Source: Pseudomonadota bacterium
GTDB taxonomy: Bacteria; Pseudomonadota; Alphaproteobacteria; UBA6615
Direction of reading: 5' to 3'
DNA: 32,971 bases
NCBI GenBank assembly: GCA_027618305.1
Contig: JAQCFD010000005.1
Coordinates: forward strand, 1-32,971
Part shown: one piece after another, positions 7,984-15,782 of the stretch
Position numbering within the stretch: the first letter of the stretch is position 1
Layout of the letters: each line of letters starts with the position of its first letter
Made by a program: the position numbers and the translations under genes
The notes under the pieces: model-generated
Databases searched by the model: none
Seen by the model: the letters and a program-made list of their open reading frames with translations, nothing else
What the model was told of the DNA's origin: nothing

Positions 7984-9573
7984 ATGCTGAACTCGAAATT
8001 TGCGCCCCATGGAATGGTGGTGGCACCCCATCATCTCGCTGCCGAAGCCGGTCTGTCCGTATTGCGCGAGGGCGGGAACGCGCTCGAGGCGATGATTGCG
8101 GCGGCGGCGGCGATCGCCGTCGTCTATCCCCATATGAATTCCATCGGTGGCGACGGTTTTTGGGTGATTTCACCCGCAAACGGGGATCCGATTGCGATTG
8201 ACGCGTGCGGTGCGGCGGGGTCGGGTGCGACGATCGCGCGCTATGCCGAGGAAGGCCTGGACGTGGTGCCGTCACGTGGGCCCCTCGCGGCGGTGACCGT
8301 GGCGGGAACCGTTTCCGGCTGGGGCGCGGCGCAGGACATCTCGAAAAAGATGGGCGGCGGGATGCCGCTGTCCCGATTGCTGGGTGACGCGATCGGCTAT
8401 GCCGGCGACGGCATGGCCGTCACCGAAGGCCAGGTGCGCAACACGACCGAGAAGCTGCCCGAAATGGGCCCGGCGACGGGATTCGCCGATGTCTACACCC
8501 CCGGCGGCGCGGTACCGACACGCGGCGATGTCTTCCGCCAGCCGCGCCTCGCCGCGACCCTCCAGCGGATCGCCGATGCGGGCACCGACGACTTCTATCG
8601 CGGCGATCTGGCCCAGGCGATCGCGTCAGATCTCGCCGCCGTGGGCAGCCCCGTCGAGGCCCAGGATCTGGCGGCCCATCAGGCCGTCACCAAGCGGCCA
8701 TTGTCCCTGCGGCTGGGCGACACGACGCTGTACAACATGCCACCGCCGACCCAGGGGCTGGCGTCCCTGCTGATCCTCGGGGCCTTCGATCAGCTCGATT
8801 GTGCGGATGCCGATGGCTTCGATTTCGTCCATTTGTTGGTCGAGGCGAGCAAGCAGGCCTTCGCCATTCGCGACCGGCACATCACCGATCCGGCCCATAT
8901 GGACCCGGCGCCCGAGACCTTCCTGACCCCCGAAGTCATTTCGGGGCTCGCGGGCGCTGTCGACCCGAAACGGGCCGGCGACTGGCGGCGCGGCGGCACG
9001 GACAGCGACACGGTGTGGCTGGGCGCGATCGACCGGCACGGCAATGCCGTGAGTTTCATCCAGAGCATCTACTGGGAGTTCGGTTCCGGCGTGGTGCTGC
9101 CCGAGACCGGGATCACCTGGCAGAATCGCGGCGCGAGTTTCGCGTTGGACCCGGGCGCCCTGAACCCGCTGCAGCCCGGCCGCAAGCCGTTCCACACGCT
9201 CAACCCCGCGCTGGCGCGTTTCGACGACGGGCGCGTGATGTCCTACGGCACCATGGGGGGCGAGGGGCAGCCTCAGACCCAGGCGGCGGTATTCTCGCGC
9301 CACATTCGCTTCGGCATGCCGGTCCAGGCCGCAATCACTGCGCCGCGCTGGCTGCTCGGCCGCACCTGGGGCAGCGACAGCACGAACCTCAAGATCGAGT
9401 CCCGTTTCCCGGACCATGTCATCGAGGCGCTGCGGGCGGCGGGTCACGATGTCGAGGTTGTCGGCCCGTATAGCGACCTGATGGGCCATGCGGGCGCGCT
9501 GGTGCGGCGGCCGGACGGGATCATCGAGGCCGGCGCTGATCCGCGCAGCGACGGTGCGGCCGCCGGTTATTGA
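7984..9573 (+). CDS. Gamma-glutamyltransferase family protein, copy 1
   Basis: APHGMVVAPHHLAAEAGLSVLREGGNALEAMIAAAAAIAVVYPHMNSIGGDGFW; SDTVWLGAIDRHGNAVSFIQS (Thr nucleophile context); ends EAGADPRSDGAAAGY. Confidence 0.9.
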   Translation: MLNSKFAPHGMVVAPHHLAAEAGLSVLREGGNALEAMIAAAAAIAVVYPHMNSIGGDGFWVISPANGDPIAIDACGAAGSGATIARYAEEGLDVVPSRGPLAAVTVAGTVSGWGAAQDISKKMGGGMPLSRLLGDAIGYAGDGMAVTEGQVRNTTEKLPEMGPATGFADVYTPGGAVPTRGDVFRQPRLAATLQRIADAGTDDFYRGDLAQAIASDLAAVGSPVEAQDLAAHQAVTKRPLSLRLGDTTLYNMPPPTQGLASLLILGAFDQLDCADADGFDFVHLLVEASKQAFAIRDRHITDPAHMDPAPETFLTPEVISGLAGAVDPKRAGDWRRGGTDSDTVWLGAIDRHGNAVSFIQSIYWEFGSGVVLPETGITWQNRGASFALDPGALNPLQPGRKPFHTLNPALARFDDGRVMSYGTMGGEGQPQTQAAVFSRHIRFGMPVQAAITAPRWLLGRTWGSDSTNLKIESRFPDHVIEALRAAGHDVEVVGPYSDLMGHAGALVRRPDGIIEAGADPRSDGAAAGY

Positions 9574-9574
9574 C

Positions 9575-10213
9575 GTGACGCCGGTTGAATCCCCGTTCAA
9601 GCCCGAGCATTTCGAACGGCAGGACGAGAGCGACGATGCGGCATTCTATGGGCCCGAGCGCATGGTCCAGCATCTCGATGATGCCGGTCGCACGGCGCTG
9701 ACCGCCTTCTACCGGGAGAGACTTCCCGCCGGCGGCCGGGTGCTCGATCTGATGTCGAGCTGGGTCTCCCACCTGCCCGACGATATCGCGTTTTCCGCGG
9801 TCGCCGGGCTGGGCATGAACCGGGCGGAGCTCGACGCCAACCCGCGGCTCACCGCGCGCCATGTCCGGAACCTCAACGAAGATCCGCGCCTACCCTTTGA
9901 CGATGCGGCGTTCGACGCCTGCGTGATCGCGCTGTCGGTGCAATACCTCACCCGCCCGCTCGACGTGTTTGCGGAAATCGCACGCGTGCTCACGCCGGGT
10001 GGTTTGTGTGCGGTATCCTTCTCCAACCGCTGTTTCCCGACCAAAGCCGTGGCGATCTGGCGGGCCTTGGTGGACAGCGACCATGCCGGCCTCGTGGGGG
10101 CCTATTTTCGCCATGCCGGCGGGTTCGACGAACCGGTGGGAATGGATCTGTCGCCATCGGGCGTGTCGGGCGATCCGCTCTTCGTCGTGACGGCACAACA
10201 AAATGGACAATGA
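9575..10213 (+). CDS. Class I SAM-dependent methyltransferase-like protein
   Basis: GTG start 1 nt after the GGT stop. GGRVLDLMSSWVSHLP, LPFDDAAFDACVIALSVQYLTRPLDVFAEIARVLTPGGLCAVSFSNRCFP. Confidence 0.75.
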   Translation: MTPVESPFKPEHFERQDESDDAAFYGPERMVQHLDDAGRTALTAFYRERLPAGGRVLDLMSSWVSHLPDDIAFSAVAGLGMNRAELDANPRLTARHVRNLNEDPRLPFDDAAFDACVIALSVQYLTRPLDVFAEIARVLTPGGLCAVSFSNRCFPTKAVAIWRALVDSDHAGLVGAYFRHAGGFDEPVGMDLSPSGVSGDPLFVVTAQQNGQ

Positions 10214-10232
10214 ACAAAGGGGGACGAACGAG

Positions 10233-10814
10233 ATGACCCAAGAGACATCTGACGACGGCATGGATGGCCGGCTTGCGCTTCTTACGGACGCGAATATGGA
10301 CGACACGCAGCGGGCGCTCGCCGCGCGTATGGTCGCCAGCAAGACCGGGCGGATCATCGGGCCGATGAACGCATGGTTGCGCTGTCCACCTTTGGCGGAG
10401 TGCGCCTTCGCGTTCGGCGACTATGCGCGCCACGGATCGAGCCACGAGAAACGCATCTCCGAGCTGGTCATCGTCATGACGGCGCGCCACTGGTCGGCGC
10501 AGCTCGAATGGTGTGTCCACAAGGTCGAGGCGTTGGAGGCGGGGATCGACCCGGCGATCATCGACGCCATCGAGGCCCGCACGCGACCCGTCTTCGAGCA
10601 CGCCGATCAGGAACTGGTCTACGACCTGTTCACCGAGCTGCTCGACACGAAGCAGGTCAGCGACGGGGTTTATGACCGGGCCATCGAGATGTTTGGCGAG
10701 GCGAAGCTGGTGGAGCTGATTGCCATCTTCGGCCACTACAATCACGTGAGCGCCCTGCTCAACACATTCCGCGTGAAGGTGCCGACGGGCTGGGCCGAGC
10801 CGCTGAAGGACTGA
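10233..10814 (+). CDS. Carboxymuconolactone decarboxylase-family protein, copy 2
   Basis: SHEKRISELVIVMTARHWSAQLEWCVHKVEALEAGIDPAIIDAIEA typical of the CMD family. Confidence 0.8.
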   Translation: MTQETSDDGMDGRLALLTDANMDDTQRALAARMVASKTGRIIGPMNAWLRCPPLAECAFAFGDYARHGSSHEKRISELVIVMTARHWSAQLEWCVHKVEALEAGIDPAIIDAIEARTRPVFEHADQELVYDLFTELLDTKQVSDGVYDRAIEMFGEAKLVELIAIFGHYNHVSALLNTFRVKVPTGWAEPLKD

Positions 10815-10824
10815 GAGGGCCGGC

Positions 10825-11883
10825 CTAGCGGTCGCCGTTGAAGGCGCGCATCAGGAAGGCGCCGACATCGCGATTCGAGCGTTCCCGGATCGCATCGTCC
10901 CGGCCGATCAGATAGCCGTCGCTGTCTGAACAGACGCCCAGGATCACCTTGCGCAGGAACGGCCCCGACATGGGCAGCAGGGTCAGCGTGTCCCGCACGA
11001 TGCCTTTTTCGTTCACGTTGAGGTCGCAGTCGGCGAGGTTGCGGCCGATGGTGCGGGGCCCGGCGAAGCGTCCGTCCCATTGATGATACGCACCCTGATA
11101 GAGAACGAACTCGGCGTCCGCGCCACCCGCCCGCAAATCCTCGACGATTTCGCCGCAGCGTTCGGGGTCGACGATCCCGTCCTCCGACCCGGCGAGCAGC
11201 AGTACCGGGGCGCCGGTCGCGCGGGTGTCGTCGAACCGGGCAATGCAGGGCCCGTAGAAGGATATGTGGGCGGAAAACCGCTTGCCGCCGGGGTTCAGGG
11301 CTTCGGCCGTCTGGGCAAACGCACCGAGCATGGTCGACATGCCACCATAGGAAAACCCCATCAGCGCGACCCGGTCGCCGTCGACCTCCGGCATCGCATC
11401 CAGGAAACGAAGCCCCGAATAGGCATCCGCCAACGCCATGGTTTCGGTGATCTCAAGCAGCCGTTGCAGGAAGCCGGTCGCCTTGTCGCGACGCGCGCCG
11501 AACGCGTCGACGACGAGCGCGGCGACGCCCATCTGGGCAAACTGGGCGCCGTAGGTGAGTTCGCGCGAGCCCAGGACGCCGGCCGCACCGTGGAGCAGAA
11601 TCACGGCGGGAACCGGCGCATCCGGGCTTGTATTCTCGGGCAGGAACAGCGTGGCGCGCGCGTCCGACGGCGGATCGAGAGCCTCACCCTTGCCGACCTC
11701 CCATAGCGTGAAGGGGCTGTGGCTCGGATAGGTCACGGGTTCGCCGTGCCGGCTGTCCAGCGTGTCGTGGGCGGGCCAGTTCGTCAGATCGACCTTGTCT
11801 GCACCTGCTGGCCCGGTCAGCGACAGGGTCAACGCGAACAATGCCAGGATCAGGATACTTAGAATGTTGCTTGGATTGCGCAT
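10825..11883 (-). CDS. Exported alpha/beta hydrolase, dienelactone-hydrolase-family-like
   Basis: Signal-peptide-like N-terminus MRNPSNILSILILALFALTLSLTGPAGA; VPAVILLHGAAG, VALMGFSYGGMSTM, AYHQWDG. Confidence 0.75.
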   Translation of the reverse strand: MRNPSNILSILILALFALTLSLTGPAGADKVDLTNWPAHDTLDSRHGEPVTYPSHSPFTLWEVGKGEALDPPSDARATLFLPENTSPDAPVPAVILLHGAAGVLGSRELTYGAQFAQMGVAALVVDAFGARRDKATGFLQRLLEITETMALADAYSGLRFLDAMPEVDGDRVALMGFSYGGMSTMLGAFAQTAEALNPGGKRFSAHISFYGPCIARFDDTRATGAPVLLLAGSEDGIVDPERCGEIVEDLRAGGADAEFVLYQGAYHQWDGRFAGPRTIGRNLADCDLNVNEKGIVRDTLTLLPMSGPFLRKVILGVCSDSDGYLIGRDDAIRERSNRDVGAFLMRAFNGDR

Positions 11884-11989
11884 GACAGGTGATGGTTGAG
11901 GACCGCGAAGATTATCGAAACTCTTGGTATAAACGCTTCAGGACGTGCGTCCAGATGCGGGCGCTTCAAGAATTCGGGAGGTGCAGACC

Positions 11990-12769
11990 ATGGGGCTTGA
12001 GCTCTATCATTCGGATCATTCTACGTGCAGTCAGAAGGTCCGGATCTGCCTGGCCGAAAAGGGGCTCGATTGGGAGAGCCATGTCCTGCACTTCGCTTCG
12101 GGCGACCACCTCACCGCCGAGTATCTGAAACTCAACCCCAACGGCGTGGTGCCGACTCTCATTCATGACGGCGAGCCGGTGATCGAATCCTCGGTGATCG
12201 TCGAGTATCTCGACGAAATCCATCCCAAACCGTCGCTTTCGCCTGCCGATGCGCTCGGGCGGGCGCGGTTGCGCATATGGATGCGCTACATGGAGGAGGT
12301 GCCAACCCCGGCCGTGCGGGTGCCGTCCTTCAACAAGGTGTTCCGGCCGCTGCGTTACGAGAACGCCTCGCCAGAAGACTTTGAGGCGCGGATCGAAAAG
12401 ATGCCGCTTCGTAAGGCATTCTATCGGCGCATGGGTCAGGTGGACGGGTTCTCGCAGGACGAGGTCGACAACGCGATCTCACAGATACGCCAGACCTGCG
12501 AGCGCATCGACGTGGCGATATCCGGCAATGGCGGGCCCTGGATATTGGGCGCACAATATTCGCTGATCGATGTGACGTTGACGCCGTTGATCCAGCGTAT
12601 GGCCGATATGGGATACGGGCCGATCTGGGAGGATGATCTGCCGGAGATGACGGCCTGGTTCGCGCGGATCAAGGCGCGACCGTCCTTTGCCACGGCGTTC
12701 TATGCCAACACGAACCTGACCGAGAAATACGGGCAATTCTTTGACGCGGAGACAGACAGTGACGATTGA
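11990..12769 (+). CDS. Glutathione S-transferase family protein, copy 1
   Basis: MGLELYHSDHSTCSQKVRICLAEKGLDWE, LNPNGVVPTLIHDGEPVIESSVIVEYLDE; C-terminal helical GST domain. Confidence 0.9.
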   Translation: MGLELYHSDHSTCSQKVRICLAEKGLDWESHVLHFASGDHLTAEYLKLNPNGVVPTLIHDGEPVIESSVIVEYLDEIHPKPSLSPADALGRARLRIWMRYMEEVPTPAVRVPSFNKVFRPLRYENASPEDFEARIEKMPLRKAFYRRMGQVDGFSQDEVDNAISQIRQTCERIDVAISGNGGPWILGAQYSLIDVTLTPLIQRMADMGYGPIWEDDLPEMTAWFARIKARPSFATAFYANTNLTEKYGQFFDAETDSDD

Positions 12770-13562
12770 ACTTTACCAAAGCCACCACTCGACCTGCAGC
12801 CAGAAGGTGCGGATCACGCTGGCCGAGAAGGGCCTGCCCGAGAAGGACAAGGATTGGATCGCCCATGAGATCAATCTGGGCAAGTTCGAGCATCTGACGC
12901 CGGATTATCTGAAGATCAATCCGAACGGCGTGGTGCCGACGATGATCCATGACGGTGCGGTGCTGATCGAATCTTCCGCTATCGTCGAGTATCTCGACGA
13001 GATCATCCCGGAAAACCCGCTTACGCCCGAAGACCCCGTGGCGCGGGCCGGGATGCGTGCCTGGATGCGGTACATCGAGGAGGTGCCCACGCCCGCGGTG
13101 CGGGTGCCGACTTTTGCCAACATGCTCGCCCCGGCACGCTATCTGAAATATTCCGACGACGAGTTCGCGACCCATGCCGACCGGCTGCCGCTGCGCAAGC
13201 GCTTCTATCAGCGCATGACCCAAAAGGGGTTCGGCGAGGACGACGTGAACTACGCCAAGGAGCAGATCCGGCAAACCTGCGAGCGGATTAACCGCGCCGT
13301 CGAGGGCCATGGTGGGCCCTGGATCATAGGCGAAAACTTCACCCTGGCCGACGCGCTTGTCGCGTCGCTGATCGACCGGATGGATGATCTCGGCTACGCC
13401 TACCTCTGGGAGGATGACCTGCCCGGCATGGTCGCGTGGTTCGATGCGCTGAAGGCGCGGCCATCCTTCCAGGCGACCTTCTATCCCGGCGCGCGGATTT
13501 CAGAACGCTATCCCGAGGTCTACCGCACCGCCCGCGACATCGAAGCCGAGCGCGGCTACTAG
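12759..13562 (+). CDS. Glutathione S-transferase family protein, copy 2
   Basis: GTG start (VTIELYQSHHSTCSQKVRITLAEKG) overlapping copy 1 by 11 nt; INPNGVVPTMIHDGAVLIESSAIVEYLDE. Confidence 0.9.
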   Translation: MTIELYQSHHSTCSQKVRITLAEKGLPEKDKDWIAHEINLGKFEHLTPDYLKINPNGVVPTMIHDGAVLIESSAIVEYLDEIIPENPLTPEDPVARAGMRAWMRYIEEVPTPAVRVPTFANMLAPARYLKYSDDEFATHADRLPLRKRFYQRMTQKGFGEDDVNYAKEQIRQTCERINRAVEGHGGPWIIGENFTLADALVASLIDRMDDLGYAYLWEDDLPGMVAWFDALKARPSFQATFYPGARISERYPEVYRTARDIEAERGY

Positions 13563-13591
13563 ACCGAGAGGTCTCTTTCCGTTTGAGATAC

Positions 13592-13797
13592 GCGGATCAA
13601 GTCCGCGCATGACGTTCCAGGTTTAGTTATCGGCAACGACACGCTCATGCGTCATGCCCGCGCTTGATGCGGGCATCTCGGGCAACCCAAATGGCCCTCA
13701 TCCTGAGCCTGTCGAAGGAGAGGGCCGCATCCTCATGCTTCGACAGGCTCAGCATGAGGTTAACCCGGGATGCGCTGATCAAGTCCGCGCAGGATGA
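13592..13797. repeat. Composite palindromic repeat, register A-B-(A)
   Basis: gatcaagtccgcgcatgacg at 13595 and a degenerate copy (gatcaagtccgcgcaggatg) at 13777, spacing 182. Between them: gtcatgcccgcgcttgatgcgggcatc and ccctcatcctgagcctgtcgaaggagagggccgcatcctcatgcttcgacaggctcagcatgagg. Confidence 0.85.
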
Positions 13798-13817
13798 ATG
13801 GGAAGGGCGATCGACCG

Positions 13818-14129
13818 TCAGATCGTCGGGAAAGGCCCGACCCGAGATTCATAGGCCTGGGTCGCCGGGTGTTCGATCATTGGCGTGACCTCGACGGTCA
13901 TCCACGGATGCAGGGGTAGTGACGAGATGTCCGCGTGGAACGCCTCCAGGCTGTCGGCCTCCCAGATCGAAAAGTTTGCCCGCTCGCCGACGATCCGCCA
14001 GACCTTGCGCATCTTGCCGGCCTGAATCAGCTCGATGGCCCGATCAGCCTCCGCATCACCCAGCGCCTTGACCTTCGCCGGGTCCATCTCGCCCGGCAGT
14101 TCCACCTTGATTCGCACCATGAACAGCAT
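13818..14129 (-). CDS. Muconolactone delta-isomerase-like protein
   Basis: MLFMVRIKVELPGEMDPAKVKALGDAEADRAIELIQAGKMRKVWRIVGERANFSIWEADSLEAFHADISSLPLHPWMTVEVTPM. Confidence 0.85.
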   Translation of the reverse strand: MLFMVRIKVELPGEMDPAKVKALGDAEADRAIELIQAGKMRKVWRIVGERANFSIWEADSLEAFHADISSLPLHPWMTVEVTPMIEHPATQAYESRVGPFPTI

Positions 14130-14180
14130 GCGACGTCTCCTTTGTATTGGTTGTGATGGGACCCGACCCGGTGGCCGGTC

Positions 14181-15575
14181 CTAGAAATAGACCCCGAGCA
14201 TCCGGCCCCAGAGATACTGCAGCGGCAGAATGATCAGGATGCCGATCACGAAATAAACCGCTGTCAGGCGAAAGGCTTCACGCATGGGCACGCCACCGAC
14301 GGCCATGGCCATGGCGACGGGCGGGGCCTCATGGGGGAAGGGGTAGATCATCCAGCTGGGCACCTGGACCAGCAGGACTGATTCCAGCGGCCAGCCCGTG
14401 GCCTGGGCGATCGCGTCGGAGAATGACGTCACGATGGGGGGGGCGGCCGGAAAGGTCGTGACAATGCCGACGGCGGCACTGATGGCGAAAATTTCATAGA
14501 AGGTGATGATTCCGCCGTCCCTGGTCAAAGGGATGTTGGCCAGCAGCCAGTCACCCATCGCACCGCCAAGACCCGAATGGTTGGCGATGGCACCGACCCC
14601 GATGACGCCGGCCACGAATAGCCAGGCCCCGTAGTTGACCTCGTTCGTCATCACCGACGGTGACAGAATTCCGATACCGGGTGTCACGCAAACAAGCGCG
14701 GCGGCCAACGCGATCCAGGCCGGGGAAATCCCGTGCAGCGAATCCGTCATCCACAGCGCCAGCGCGACCAGCATGATTCCCATCAGCCGTCGTTCGGCGC
14801 CGCTCCAACCGGTTTGCATCGCGGGCTTGCCGAGGGGCTGCGGTTTCGCGCCGAACAGGAAGGTGATCAACACGATCACGACCAGCGCGCCCAGCAGGCC
14901 GACGATGGGGAAATTCAGAAAGGTGTAGCCGAAATAGGAGAAGCCGATGCCATAGATGCCTTCGGAGGCGCCGACGAAGGCCATGTTCACCACATTTGAC
15001 GGCAAAATTCCGAACGCGGGAATTGTCGCGCCCCAACCGGCGGCCAATACGAGGCCATGGCGAGCGCGGGTGTTCTCTGCAAAACCAAGCTCCGTGGCCA
15101 GCGCGACCGCCAACGGCGCCATCATGACGGCGCGGCCGGACGCGGACGGCATGATGAAGCTGAGCAGTATGCCGGCGATGGCCAGTCCGCCCGCCATGGT
15201 CAAATAACGGCCGGGCAGGTGGGTCATCAACGCCTGCACGATGCGTGCGGCCAGACCGGACTTGTGGACCGCGATCGAGATCACGAATCCACCGAACACT
15301 AGCCAGGTGGCGCTGGCGTGGAAGCCGGAAAATGCGACGCTTGGCGGCGCGATCGAGAACACCACCGTGAACAGGAAAAGGAGCAGCGCGGTGATGTGTG
15401 GCGGAATGACGCCGGTGGCCCAGAAACTGATGGCAAAAAGAACCACGCCGGCCGCCGGCAGTACGCCGGGCGTTTCGGTCCACAGCGGCGCGGCAAGCAA
15501 AGCCGCCGCTACAATGGTCGTCAACAGTCCGAACAATTGGGCGGTGTTGAGCCGCGTAGTTACATGTTCGCTCAT
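14181..15575 (-). CDS. SLC13/DASS-family anion symporter
   Basis: MSEHVTTRLNTAQLFGLL start; about 12 hydrophobic stretches; IMPSASGRAVMMAPLAVALATELGF and FPAAPPIVTSFSDAIAQATGWP. Confidence 0.75.
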   Translation of the reverse strand: MSEHVTTRLNTAQLFGLLTTIVAAALLAAPLWTETPGVLPAAGVVLFAISFWATGVIPPHITALLLFLFTVVFSIAPPSVAFSGFHASATWLVFGGFVISIAVHKSGLAARIVQALMTHLPGRYLTMAGGLAIAGILLSFIMPSASGRAVMMAPLAVALATELGFAENTRARHGLVLAAGWGATIPAFGILPSNVVNMAFVGASEGIYGIGFSYFGYTFLNFPIVGLLGALVVIVLITFLFGAKPQPLGKPAMQTGWSGAERRLMGIMLVALALWMTDSLHGISPAWIALAAALVCVTPGIGILSPSVMTNEVNYGAWLFVAGVIGVGAIANHSGLGGAMGDWLLANIPLTRDGGIITFYEIFAISAAVGIVTTFPAAPPIVTSFSDAIAQATGWPLESVLLVQVPSWMIYPFPHEAPPVAMAMAVGGVPMREAFRLTAVYFVIGILIILPLQYLWGRMLGVYF

Positions 15576-15782
15576 AGCAGTCCGTTTGTCTGGCGGGTGC
15601 GGCCAACCGATAGCGGCCGGGTCACATTCTAGCAATGGGCACAGGGATGCGCGAGACGGTCGGTACCATCGTATGACGCGACTGCCATTCGCCGAGCGCA
15701 GCCTCGATCTTTGGCTAAGTGTGAAGAATTCTCCTAAAGTGTAACCCGCGTATTCGGGCAGATAGACCGTGTCAGAGGGACG

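Noticed and set aside
6045-10814. AhpD-type peroxiredoxin activity for the two CMD-like proteins
   Set aside because: No CxxC redox motif is present in either (LRCSYEWGHH and SAQLEWCVHK).
10825-11883. True chlorocatechol-pathway dienelactone hydrolase
   Set aside because: The nucleophile motif is GFSYGG (Ser), and the protein is apparently exported; only a family-level call is warranted.
13592-13797. CRISPR-like array interpretation of the repeated palindromes
   Set aside because: Only a few imperfect units, no regular unique spacers, no cas genes; units are self-complementary hairpins spread across many gaps.
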